A stretch of DNA of 64,000 nt. It comes from JADZAI01 sp047602465 (GTDB lineage Bacteria; Pseudomonadota; Alphaproteobacteria; Micropepsales; Micropepsaceae). The DNA is taken from the NCBI GenBank assembly GCA_047602465.1, contig JASGHF010000001.1:1550001-1614000 (forward strand), written 5' to 3'. This document shows, one piece after another, positions 1 through 7,974 of the stretch; position 1 is the stretch's first letter; every line of letters begins with the position of its first letter. The translations under genes and the position numbers were made by a program. Below the pieces are notes generated by a model. It was given only the letters and a program-made list of their open reading frames with translations. It had not been told where the DNA came from and ran no database searches.

Positions 1-407
1 TCCGACATGGACTCGACCGCCGCCCCGAAATAGAGCCGGTAGGCGTCCGGGAAGGCCCCCATGCTTTCGGCGTGAAACCCGGCGCAGGCCTTGCCGTCGG
101 CGGCTAGTATCTGCTCGCCGATGGCCCGTGTCAGGCGAGCGACTTCCGGCGCGTTGGCCTTGAGGACGGGCAGATCGGAAAGGCGCGTGTCGATGCCGGC
201 GCAGAGCGTTCTGAAGCGCGCGACATTCGTCTGGTTTTCGGCGTTGAGGCGGTTCTCCTCCGCACGGCTGATGCGGTCCTCGCCGCTCACCGCCTCGGCG
301 GCGGCGAGCGTTCCCAGCACGATGGGGTTGTCGTAGCCGCGCGAGCAGGCGGCCAGCGCCAGCGCACCGGCCAGCGCGGCGGCGGCCCTAATGCGCCGGC
401 GGCACAT
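1..407 (-). CDS. Putative lipoprotein, 3' end outside window
   Basis: The visible part is about 135 residues. It starts at an ATG that lies inside the end of the upstream GST gene (20-base overlap), which suggests translational coupling. The N-terminus is MCRRRIRAAAALAGAL followed by ALAAC, a clear lipobox with Cys near residue 24, so the mature protein is probably lipid-anchored in the periplasm. The rest is mostly helical and charged, with two further cysteines. I do not recognise the family. The stop codon lies beyond base 1. Confidence 0.6.
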   Translation of the reverse strand, partial: MCRRRIRAAAALAGALALAACSRGYDNPIVLGTLAAAEAVSGEDRISRAEENRLNAENQTNVARFRTLCAGIDTRLSDLPVLKANAPEVARLTRAIGEQILAADGKACAGFHAESMGAFPDAYRLYFGAAVESMS

Positions 408-1017
408 TCATGCCGCGCTGAACAGCCGGGCGTTCCGACACATGCTTCAGCCAGGTGTCGATATGGGTGTGGCTCTTGATGAGGCCGGCGAATTTCTTGG
501 TGACGGTCGGCAATGTCGCGGCGACCCAGGGATAGGCCGCCATGTCGGCGATCGAGTATTCATCGCCCGCCAGGTATTCGGCCTCGACCAGCCGCTTCTC
601 CAGCACCGCGATCAGGCGGGCGTACTCGTTGGAATAGCGCTCGATCGCGTAGGGGATTTTCTCCTTCGCGAAGACGGCGAAATGGTTCAGCTGGCCGGTC
701 ATCGGTCCGAGACCCGCCATCTGCCACATCAGCCACTCGATCGCCTTCCACCGCGCATCGCCCGACTTGGCGAGGAAGCGGCCGGTCTTTTCGGCGAGAT
801 AGATGAGGATCGCGCCGCTCTCGAACACCGTCGTGCCGGTCTCACGGTCGACGATGGCGGGGATCTTGTTGTTGGGGCTGATCTTCAGAAATGACGGCTC
901 GAACTGCTGGTTCATGGTGATGTTCACCGGGTGAACCGTGTAGGCGAGGCCGCACTCCTCCAGCATGATCGAGACCTTGCGGCCGTTGGGCGTGGTCCAC
1001 GAATAGAAGTCGATCAT
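388..1017 (-). CDS. Glutathione S-transferase family protein, YfcG/Ure2p-like
   Basis: A 209-residue two-domain GST. The N-terminal thioredoxin-fold domain begins FYSWTTPNGRKV; the T-P-N-G segment occupies the GSH-binding position and is characteristic of the YfcG/YghU (nu-class) disulfide-bond oxidoreductases. A cis-proline-type segment (NNKIPAI) and the FESGAI segment, which contacts the GSH glutamate, follow. The C-terminal half is the usual helical domain. Known YfcG proteins reduce small disulfides with glutathione in the cytosol; the substrate here is unknown. It is transcribed away from the thioesterase pair. Confidence 0.88.
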   Translation of the reverse strand: MIDFYSWTTPNGRKVSIMLEECGLAYTVHPVNITMNQQFEPSFLKISPNNKIPAIVDRETGTTVFESGAILIYLAEKTGRFLAKSGDARWKAIEWLMWQMAGLGPMTGQLNHFAVFAKEKIPYAIERYSNEYARLIAVLEKRLVEAEYLAGDEYSIADMAAYPWVAATLPTVTKKFAGLIKSHTHIDTWLKHVSERPAVQRGMNVPPAH

Positions 1018-1126
1018 GCGATGCTCCCCACTGTCGTTCTTGGGAGCGATTTAAGCGGAGCGGCAAGCGGCTGTCACCCCGCTAACGGCGCTGGCGGGCG
1101 GGCGCGGCCTCGGCTATGCGTCGGGC

Positions 1127-1582
1127 ATGAGCGACATCCCTCCGACCATGCCCGAGCATCGCATGGGCTTCGCGATCAGCGGCGTCCCGCATGCCGAGGG
1201 GCTGGCGATGACGGTCGTGGAGATCGGGGACGGCACGGCGCTGACCATGATTCCCTATGCCGAACATCTGATCGGCGACCCCGAGACGCGCGTTATCCAT
1301 GGCGGCGTCGTCACCTCGCTGCTCGACAATGCCTGCGGCATAGCCGTCACCAGCAAGATCAAGCGGTTCGGCGCCATCGCGACGCTGGATTTGCGCATCG
1401 ACTACATGAAGCCGGCGACGCCCGATCAGCCGATCCATGCGTTCTGCGAATGCTACCGCGTGACGCGCTCCATCGCCTTCGTGCGCGGCATCGCCTTCCA
1501 TACCGACCGCAGCGATCCGATCGCCGCCTGTACGGCCGCCTTCATGCTGAACACCGCCGCGAAGCGCGAGCCGAAGCCGTGA
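1127..1582 (+). CDS. PaaI-type hotdog-fold thioesterase (first of a pair)
   Basis: A 151-residue single-domain protein of the PaaI/acyl-CoA thioesterase superfamily. The conserved HGG(V)-LLDNA stretch (IHGGVVTSLLDNACG, about residues 59-73) is the hotdog central helix with the active-site region; RIDYMKPA is the typical strand after it. Such enzymes hydrolyse acyl-CoA or aryl-CoA thioesters in the cytosol. Its stop overlaps the GTG start of a second thioesterase by four bases, so the two are very probably co-translated. Confidence 0.85.
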   Translation: MSDIPPTMPEHRMGFAISGVPHAEGLAMTVVEIGDGTALTMIPYAEHLIGDPETRVIHGGVVTSLLDNACGIAVTSKIKRFGAIATLDLRIDYMKPATPDQPIHAFCECYRVTRSIAFVRGIAFHTDRSDPIAACTAAFMLNTAAKREPKP

Positions 1583-2025
1583 CGCCGAGCGAAATCCTGA
1601 AAGCCGCCAATGCGGCAGGGGCCAAGCCCGACCTCGCGGCCCTCGTCGCGGCCATTCCCTATGCGCGCTATCTGGGCATCCGGGTGGACCGCAAGGGCAC
1701 CGAGATCACGACCGTGCTGCCTTTCGCGCGGCACCTGATCGGCAATCCGGTATTGCCCGCGCTGCATGGCGGCGTGGTTGGCGGTTTTCTGGAAACGACG
1801 GCGATGCTGCAGGCGATCTTCGAGGCCGGCGGCGCCGAGATGCCGCGGCCGGTCGACATCAATATCGACTATCTGCGCTCAGGACGGCCTATCGACACGT
1901 TCGCCCGCGCGGTCATCACCAAGCAGGGCCGCCGCGTCATTAACATCCATGCCCATGCCTGGCAGGATGAGCACGACCGCCCCATCGCCACGCTGCGCGG
2001 CCATCTGCTGGTGCCCGAAGGCTGA
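1579..2025 (+). CDS. PaaI-type hotdog-fold thioesterase (second of a pair)
   Basis: A 148-residue hotdog protein. The GTG start is chosen because it forms a GTGA overlap with the upstream gene and leaves a family-length product; the open frame runs further upstream but without support. Key segments are LHGGVVGGFLETTA and NIDYLRSGRP, parallel to those of its neighbour, so the pair probably arose by duplication. The second copy has Glu-Thr where the first has Asp-Asn in the central helix, so they may differ in substrate or form a hetero-oligomer. Confidence 0.82.
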   Translation: MTPSEILKAANAAGAKPDLAALVAAIPYARYLGIRVDRKGTEITTVLPFARHLIGNPVLPALHGGVVGGFLETTAMLQAIFEAGGAEMPRPVDINIDYLRSGRPIDTFARAVITKQGRRVINIHAHAWQDEHDRPIATLRGHLLVPEG

Positions 2026-2103
2026 TTTTCACGGAAGATTTCCCAATATTGCCGAGCAAATGTTGCCACGTTATTTTGCGAGAAGATTAACAAGGGGGCA
2101 GCT

Positions 2104-2547
2104 TTGCTAAATAGAATGCCAGTTCGTTCTTTCCTGATTGCATCCGTTGGCATCGCCTTTCTGTCGATCGCGCACGCAGCCAACCTTTCCAAGGAACATC
2201 GGGCCGAAGGCGAACAACTGCTCCAGTGGTCGGCAGCTGAGATGATAAAGACGTTGAAAGACTCTGAGTCTTCCAAATTTCGCGATGTCTATATTCGTAC
2301 GACGATCGGAAAAAACGGAAACACGTACGTTGGCATCTGCGGATTCATCAACGCCAAGAATTCGTATGGCGGATACACGGGCTGGCAAGCGTGGAGCGCT
2401 TCAGTTCTTGGCAACCAAGGCTTCAAATTGTTTATCGGTGACGATGGCCTGATTGAAGCGTCGGTCCTTTGCAGAACTTCGGTTGGATACTGGGATGCAA
2501 AAGACTATTCGGATCGCATGAAGAAATGGGTGGACACAGCTAACTAG
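2104..2547 (+). CDS. Small secreted protein of unknown function, lower GC than its surroundings
   Basis: A 147-residue protein. TTG is preferred as start because AGGGGG lies about six bases upstream; the ATG four codons later (MPVRSF) is the alternative. The N-terminus is a standard Sec signal (RSFLIASVGIAFLS, then AHA|AN). The mature part has two cysteines (ICGF and VLCRT) that could form a disulfide, plus several Trp, Tyr and Gly residues. Base composition and codon choice (many A/T third positions) differ sharply from the flanking genes, so recent acquisition is likely. No family is recognised. Confidence 0.7.
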   Translation: MLNRMPVRSFLIASVGIAFLSIAHAANLSKEHRAEGEQLLQWSAAEMIKTLKDSESSKFRDVYIRTTIGKNGNTYVGICGFINAKNSYGGYTGWQAWSASVLGNQGFKLFIGDDGLIEASVLCRTSVGYWDAKDYSDRMKKWVDTAN

Positions 2548-2557
2548 GCTTTATTGC

Positions 2558-3619
2558 CTAAGCCCAGGCCGCGACGTCGCGCCCGGTCAGCGCCGGCACC
2601 GTCAGGCCGTCGCGCTCCAGCAGCGCATCCAGCCCGCGCAGGATCCTCGCCGGCAGGCCGGGGCCGCCATAGATCATCGCGGTGTAAAGCTGAACCAGGC
2701 TGGCGCCCGCCGCGATCTTGGCGAAGGCATCCTCGGCGCGCGCGACCCCACCAATGCCGATAAGCGGTAACCGCCCCTTCGCAGCCAGAAAGGCCTGCGC
2801 CAGCGCGCGGGTCGACGGCAGCATCAGCGGCGCGCCCGACAGCCCGCCCGTCTCGGCCTTCGCCCCGCCCCGCAGGCTCTCGGGCCGCGCCAGCGTCGTG
2901 TTCGACACCGCGAGCGCGTCGATGCCGTGCGCGATGCAGGCCTCGACGATCGCGCCAATGGCCTCGGCATCGATATCGGGCGCGATCTTCAGCCAGACGG
3001 GGCGATGAACGCCGCTCTCGCGCCGCACCTCGGCGACACGGCCGAGCAGATCTTTCAGCTCCTCCGGGTTCTGCAGGCCCCGCAGGCCCGGCGTGTTGGG
3101 CGAGGAGATATTGATCGTCACATAGGCAGCGTGTTCCGCCAGCGCGCGATAGCCTGCGACATAGTCCGCCGCCCGGTCAGCGGCATCCTTGTTGGCGCCG
3201 AGATTGATCCCGACAATGCCGCGGCCTCCGCTGCGCTGTTTCAGACGCGCCCCGGCGGCGGCGTGGCCTTCATTGTTGAAGCCGAGCCGGTTGATGACGG
3301 CGCGATCCTCCTTCAGGCGGAAGATGCGCGGGCGCGGATTGCCCTCCTGCGGCTTCGGCGTGACGGTACCGCATTCGACGAAGCCGAAGCCGAGCTTCAG
3401 CTCGCCGTCCGGCGCCTCGGCATTCTTGTCGAAGCCGGCGGCGAGACCGAGCGGATTGGGGAAATCGATCCCGAACAGGCGCTGCTTGAGGCGCGACGAG
3501 GCGATCTCGCCCGGCCCCCCGGCCAGCCCCGATTTCAGCGCGCGGATGGTCAGCCAGTGTACGCGCTCCGGCTCCAGCGCGAAGAGCGCGGGCCGCAACA
3601 GCGCATAGGGCAGGATCAC
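2558..3619 (-). CDS. pyrD: Dihydroorotate dehydrogenase (quinone), class 2
   Basis: A 353-residue FMN enzyme that oxidises dihydroorotate to orotate in pyrimidine synthesis, passing electrons to quinone at the inner membrane. The N-terminal amphipathic helix of class 2 enzymes is visible (residues 1-40, YALLRPALFALEPERVHWL). Diagnostic segments follow: NPLGLAAGFDKN, GTVTPKPQEGNP, NRLGFNN, INISSPNTPGL with the catalytic Ser, and IGIGGV near the FMN phosphate. The GTG start overlaps the stop of the DUF952 gene (GTGA), so the two form an operon. Confidence 0.96.
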   Translation of the reverse strand: MILPYALLRPALFALEPERVHWLTIRALKSGLAGGPGEIASSRLKQRLFGIDFPNPLGLAAGFDKNAEAPDGELKLGFGFVECGTVTPKPQEGNPRPRIFRLKEDRAVINRLGFNNEGHAAAGARLKQRSGGRGIVGINLGANKDAADRAADYVAGYRALAEHAAYVTINISSPNTPGLRGLQNPEELKDLLGRVAEVRRESGVHRPVWLKIAPDIDAEAIGAIVEACIAHGIDALAVSNTTLARPESLRGGAKAETGGLSGAPLMLPSTRALAQAFLAAKGRLPLIGIGGVARAEDAFAKIAAGASLVQLYTAMIYGGPGLPARILRGLDALLERDGLTVPALTGRDVAAWA

Positions 3620-3969
3620 GTCAGACCCTCCGGAAAGACATGCGCGCCATCTGCGCCGACCGGCAGCGGCTTCACCCAGAGCGCGAGCGCCGTGTCCAGC
3701 GCGGCATAGAGATGCGGGAACAGCGCCCCGCCGCGCGAGGGTTCCCAGATCAGCCTGTCGCCGAGAGCCGCCGGGTCGAACGCCGCCAGCACCAGACCTT
3801 CGACGCCGGCGAAATGCCTGGCCGCCGTCTCGCGCACCTGCGCGGCGGTGGAAAAATGGATATAGCCGTCCTTCAGATCGACCGTGGCGCCATCGAAGCG
3901 TCCGGCCGCCTCCGCCGCCGCCCAGGCGGCTCCGCTCACGATCTTGTAGATCAGCCCCGTCATCATTCT
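3616..3969 (-). CDS. DUF952 domain-containing protein
   Basis: About 117 residues, starting at the ATG ATG pair (MMTGLIYKIV); a longer frame upstream exists but begins with a non-conserved stretch. The DUF952 signature is clear: YKI near the start, DGYIHFST in the middle and FPHLYAAL near the end. Members are small cytosolic proteins of unproven biochemical role. It is the first gene of a coupled pair with pyrD; the pairing is conserved in many alphaproteobacteria as far as I recall, but no functional link is established. Confidence 0.85.
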   Translation of the reverse strand, partial: RMMTGLIYKIVSGAAWAAAEAAGRFDGATVDLKDGYIHFSTAAQVRETAARHFAGVEGLVLAAFDPAALGDRLIWEPSRGGALFPHLYAALDTALALWVKPLPVGADGAHVFPEGLT

Positions 3970-4046
3970 GTCCCTAGCGCGCATTTAGGGGTTGATCGGC
4001 GCGCGTTGTAGGCCTATTTTCCCACAAGACCTTCAACTCGAACCCC

Positions 4047-4688
4047 ATGCCACACATGCTCACACACAAGCAGATCTGGGCCGCCATCGATGCCCTCGCC
4101 GCACGGTATGGCATGTCGCCTTCCGGCCTCGCCCGCAAGAGCGGTCTCGACGCCACCACCTTCAATCCGTCCAAGCGGACGGCGGACGACGGCAAGAAGC
4201 GCTGGCCCTCGACCGAGAGCGTGTCGAAAGTCCTCACCGCCACCGGCGCGACGCTGGACGAGTTCGTTGCGCTCATCATCCCCAAGGGCAAGCAGGCGGC
4301 GGCGCGCAGCGTGCCGGTCATCGGCCTCGCGCAGGCCGGCGGGCGCGGCTTCTTCGACGATGCCGGCTTTCCGGCCGGATCGGGCTGGAGCCATGTGAAG
4401 CTGCCACTCGCCGACGACGAAGGCGATTTCGCGCTGGAAGTCTCGGGCGATTCGATGCTGCCGCTCTATCGCGCGGGCGACATTCTGGTGCTCTCGCCCG
4501 CTTCGCAGGTCCGCAAGGGCGACCGCGTGGTCGTGAAAACCAAGGGCGGCGAGGTGATGGCCAAGGTGCTGGCGAAAAAGGCGGGCAAAAAGATCGAGCT
4601 CGCCTCGCTCAACCCCGCCTATCCGCCGCGCAGCTTCGATGCCAGCGAGATCGACTGGATGGCCCGCATCGTCTGGGTGAAGCAGTAA
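4047..4688 (+). CDS. HTH/S24-peptidase-fold transcriptional regulator
   Basis: A 213-residue protein. An N-terminal helix-turn-helix (residues 5-75, MSPSGLARKSGLD as recognition region) is followed by a LexA/CI-type C-terminal domain. The S24 nucleophile region is VSGDSMLPLY (Ser near 137) and the partner Lys lies in the VVVKTKGGEVMAK segment, so self-cleavage is possible. This is not LexA itself: the HTH is XRE-like and the linker lacks a recognisable Ala-Gly cleavage site that I can place. It is a single gene between DUF952 and lysS, with no phage genes around it. Start could be the ATG three codons later. Confidence 0.82.
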   Translation: MPHMLTHKQIWAAIDALAARYGMSPSGLARKSGLDATTFNPSKRTADDGKKRWPSTESVSKVLTATGATLDEFVALIIPKGKQAAARSVPVIGLAQAGGRGFFDDAGFPAGSGWSHVKLPLADDEGDFALEVSGDSMLPLYRAGDILVLSPASQVRKGDRVVVKTKGGEVMAKVLAKKAGKKIELASLNPAYPPRSFDASEIDWMARIVWVKQ

Positions 4689-4692
4689 GGCT

Positions 4693-6282
4693 TCACCCCT
4701 TCAGAAACGCGCCGGCAAGCGCCTCGCGGATCAACGCCGCGGTGCGCGACGGCCCGAACAGGGCCGCGAACGAGCCGAAGCGCGGGCCTTGCGTCTGACC
4801 CAGCACCACTTCGTAGAAGGCCTTGAACCAGTCGCGCAGCTTGTCGGCGAAGCCGTTGGCCTTGCCGATCTCGAAGCTGAGATTCTGCAGCGTATCGGCA
4901 TCGGCGACGCCCGCGCCGTCCAGCGCGTTGGCCAGCAGCTCCAGCCCCTTGCGCTCCTCGTCGGTCGGCGCACGGAAGGTCTTCGCCGGGCGCACGAAAT
5001 CGGCGTAGTAGCGGATCGCATACCCGACCAGCCGGTCGAGCGAGGGATGATCTTCCGGCGTCAGGCCCGGACGATAGGCCTTGATGAAGCCCCACAGCGT
5101 TTCGGGGTCTTCCGCATTCGACGCCGCCGACAGGTTCAGCAGCAGCGCGAAGGAAAGCGGCCAGGCCTCCTGCGGCGGCAGGCCGGCATGGATGTGCCAG
5201 GCCGGGTTCTCAAGCTTCTCTTCCGCGCTCTGCGTCTGATAGGCGGTCAGGAAGGCGGCGTACTCGTCGACCGCCTTGGGGATCGTGTCGAAATAGAGCC
5301 GCTTCGCCGTGCGCGGTTTCTGGAACATATAGAGCGCCAGGCTCTCCGGCGCGGCATAGGCCAGCCATTCGTCGATGGTGATGCCGTTGCCCTTCGACTT
5401 GGAGATCTTCTGACCGACCTCGTCGAGGAACAGCTCATAGACATAATGCTGCGGCGCGACGCCGCCGAGGATTTCGCAGATCCGGTCATAGATGACGGCG
5501 TTGGTCTGGTGGTCCTTGCCGAACATCTCGAAATCGACGTCCAGCGCCGCCCAGCGCATGCCGAAATCCGGTTTCCATTGCAGCTTCACTGCGCCGCCCG
5601 TCACCGGCAGCGTCGTCTCCGCGCCGTCTTCGTCGTCGAAGGTGACGGTGCCGGCCTTCGCATCGACATGCTTCATCGGCACGTACAGCACGCGGCCCGA
5701 CTTGGGCGAGATCGGCAGGAAGGGGCTGTAGGTCGCCTGGCGCTCGGCGCCCAGCGTCGGCAGCATCACCTTCATGATGTCGTCATAGCGTTCCGCCGCC
5801 CGCAGCAGCACGGCGTCGAACTTGCCCTGCTTGTAATAGTCGGTGGCGCTGGCGAATTCGTAGTCGAAGCCGAAGACATCGAGGAAACGGCGCAACATCG
5901 CGTTGTTGTGGTGGCCGAAGCTTTCGAAGTTCCCGCCGAACGGATTTGGAACCGAGGTGAGCGGCAGGTGCAGAAAGGGCTCCAGCGCCGCCTTGTCGGG
6001 CACGTTGTCGGGAATCTTCCGCATCCCGTCCATGTCGTCGGAGAAGACGAGCAATTTCGTCGGAAAATCCGACAATTCCTGGAAGGCGCGGCGGACCATC
6101 GAGGTGCGCGCCACCTCGCCGAACGTGCCGATATGCGGCAGGCCTGAGGGGCCGTAGCCGGTTTCGAACAGGACATGGCCCTTCCTGTCGCCGCCGGGGC
6201 GTTTCAGACGCTCGACCAGACGTCGTGCTTCCTCGAACGGCCAGGCCTTGGCGCGCGCGGCGATTTCGCGGGCGGACGACAT
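4693..6282 (-). CDS. lysS: Lysyl-tRNA synthetase, class I
   Basis: A 529-residue class I LysRS (archaeal/alphaproteobacterial type, also called LysK), unrelated to the class II enzyme of E. coli. The HIGH-type motif is GPSGLPHIGTF (about residues 45-55) and the KMSKS-type loop is KISKSKGNG (about 290-298). The C-terminal helical domain binds the anticodon. It charges tRNA-Lys in the cytosol. No second LysRS is visible in the window. Its start lies 56 bases from a divergent kinase gene, so the promoters share a short gap. Confidence 0.96.
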   Translation of the reverse strand: MSSAREIAARAKAWPFEEARRLVERLKRPGGDRKGHVLFETGYGPSGLPHIGTFGEVARTSMVRRAFQELSDFPTKLLVFSDDMDGMRKIPDNVPDKAALEPFLHLPLTSVPNPFGGNFESFGHHNNAMLRRFLDVFGFDYEFASATDYYKQGKFDAVLLRAAERYDDIMKVMLPTLGAERQATYSPFLPISPKSGRVLYVPMKHVDAKAGTVTFDDEDGAETTLPVTGGAVKLQWKPDFGMRWAALDVDFEMFGKDHQTNAVIYDRICEILGGVAPQHYVYELFLDEVGQKISKSKGNGITIDEWLAYAAPESLALYMFQKPRTAKRLYFDTIPKAVDEYAAFLTAYQTQSAEEKLENPAWHIHAGLPPQEAWPLSFALLLNLSAASNAEDPETLWGFIKAYRPGLTPEDHPSLDRLVGYAIRYYADFVRPAKTFRAPTDEERKGLELLANALDGAGVADADTLQNLSFEIGKANGFADKLRDWFKAFYEVVLGQTQGPRFGSFAALFGPSRTAALIREALAGAFLKG

Positions 6283-6338
6283 CAGGAATTTCAGCCTTTA
6301 AGAGGATCGAAAGGGCGCGGAAATTAGGCTTTGGCCCC

Positions 6339-7907
6339 ATGGTCCGTCAACGCGATCCGCGCGCCCTCCGGCGCGTCTCCCAGCGCGCGCGCCCCAGCGG
6401 CCGGGCGGGCGCCCGCGCCGGGTCGGACGAGGCCAAGTCGGCCTTTCTCTCGCTGGTCAGCCACGAGCTGAAAACCCCGCTCAATACAATCCTCGGCCAG
6501 GCCGATCTGCTGATGCGGGACAGCCTGCCGGACCATGCGCAACAGGCCGTCGCCGCCATAAGGCAGGCCGGCGAGGGGCTTTTCGCGCTGATCGGCGACA
6601 TGCTGGAGATTTCCCGGCTGGACGAGGCGGCGAAGCCCGACGACACCGAACTGGATGTCCGCATGCTGGCCGACAGCGTGCGCAGCCTGACGCTCGGCGA
6701 AGCGCGCCGCCAGGGTCTCGATTTCGAGATCGCCGTCGATCCGGCGGTTCCCGCGCGCCTGACCGGCGACACGGCGCGCATCCGCCAGGTGCTGATGAAG
6801 CTCATCGCCAATGCGCTGAAATTCACCGAACGCGGCGGCATCACCGTCTCTGTCGGACTGACGGCGGATGGCGAGGCGCTGAAGATCGCCGTCGCCGACA
6901 GCGGCGTCGGCGTCGATCCGGCGGATCAGGCCCGCATTTTCGCGGCCTTCGAGCAGGGCGAAGACCTCCTGACCCGCAGCCATGGCGGCCTCGGCCTCAC
7001 CCTGGCCGCGCGGCTGGTGCGCGCCATGGGCGGCGCGATCGGCCTCGACAGCCGCCCCGCCATCGGCACGACCTTCTGGTTCACCGTGCCCGTCGGCATG
7101 CCGTCGGATGCCGTGCCCACCGACATGCCTGTCGCCGAAGACGAGCGCATAGAGCCTGCCCTGGCGCGCCGTCTCAGGGGCCTTTCGGTCCTCGCGGCGG
7201 AAGACAATCCGTTGAACCGCGCTGCCCTCGCCCGCGTCTTCGAGGCCTGCGGCATCGAGGCCGAAATGGCCTGCGACGGGCTTGAGGCAGTGGAGGCTGC
7301 CGGGCGGCGCAGTTTCGACGTCGTGCTGCTCGACGCGCATATGCCGGTCGCGGGCGGCGTCCAGGCGGCGCGCATGCTGCGGACGCTGGGCCGCCGCCAG
7401 CAGGTTCCCTATCTGATGATCGCCTGCGCGGCCGGCGATCCGGCCGAAAACGAAGCACGCGACGTCGCCGACGCCATCCTGCGCAAACCTTTGAGCGCGC
7501 GTGGCATCGTGGCGGCGCTCACGGCCGCCATCGACGGCGCCCGGCCGGCCCCCGACGCGCTGGACACGGCGAGCCTCGCCGATCTGGAAACCTCGGTCGG
7601 GCGCGGCGTACTGATCGACATTCTCCGCAGCTATATGGGCGCCGCCGAAGCGATGACCGCCCGCATCGAGGCGGCCCTGCCGGGCGAAGACGCGCTGGCG
7701 CTGGAGCAGGCGGCGCGCGACCTCGCCAGCGCTGCGGGCGGCCTCGGCCTCGCCGCCCTGACCGCTGCGGCCCAGGATCTGTCGCAGGCGGCGCGCGACG
7801 GCAGCGTCTCGGGCGCGATCACCGCGCAGGCCGAACGTCTGGTCGCGCTCAGCACCGCGACCCACGAACAGCTCGTTCACATCTATCCCGATCTCGCCGC
7901 CGCCTGA
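6339..7907 (+). CDS. Soluble hybrid sensor histidine kinase/response regulator with degenerate Hpt tail
   Basis: A 522-residue protein from the ATG 56 bases downstream of lysS; frame upstream is open but would run into lysS antisense. There is no membrane segment or sensor domain: about 30 basic residues, then HisKA with SHELKTPLN (His42), HATPase_c (N158, DSGVG at 187-191, HGGLGL), a receiver domain (acid pair E288-D289, phosphoacceptor D332 in LLDAHMP, K383) and a C-terminal helical bundle resembling an Hpt domain. In that bundle the phosphoacceptor His position is Arg460 (AARDLASAAG), so it should not carry phosphate. Input and output are unknown. Confidence 0.85.
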   Translation: MVRQRDPRALRRVSQRARPSGRAGARAGSDEAKSAFLSLVSHELKTPLNTILGQADLLMRDSLPDHAQQAVAAIRQAGEGLFALIGDMLEISRLDEAAKPDDTELDVRMLADSVRSLTLGEARRQGLDFEIAVDPAVPARLTGDTARIRQVLMKLIANALKFTERGGITVSVGLTADGEALKIAVADSGVGVDPADQARIFAAFEQGEDLLTRSHGGLGLTLAARLVRAMGGAIGLDSRPAIGTTFWFTVPVGMPSDAVPTDMPVAEDERIEPALARRLRGLSVLAAEDNPLNRAALARVFEACGIEAEMACDGLEAVEAAGRRSFDVVLLDAHMPVAGGVQAARMLRTLGRRQQVPYLMIACAAGDPAENEARDVADAILRKPLSARGIVAALTAAIDGARPAPDALDTASLADLETSVGRGVLIDILRSYMGAAEAMTARIEAALPGEDALALEQAARDLASAAGGLGLAALTAAAQDLSQAARDGSVSGAITAQAERLVALSTATHEQLVHIYPDLAAA

Positions 7908-7974
7908 CGGCGTCGAACCGGCCTCGCCGCAAAAATCCGCGACAGACGCCGGGGCGATTTCCTAAACTCGCGCC

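Noticed and set aside
4047..4688. S24-fold regulator as a prophage CI repressor or LexA
   Set aside because: No phage genes nearby, and the DNA-binding part is XRE-like rather than the LexA winged helix. Left as a chromosomal regulator.
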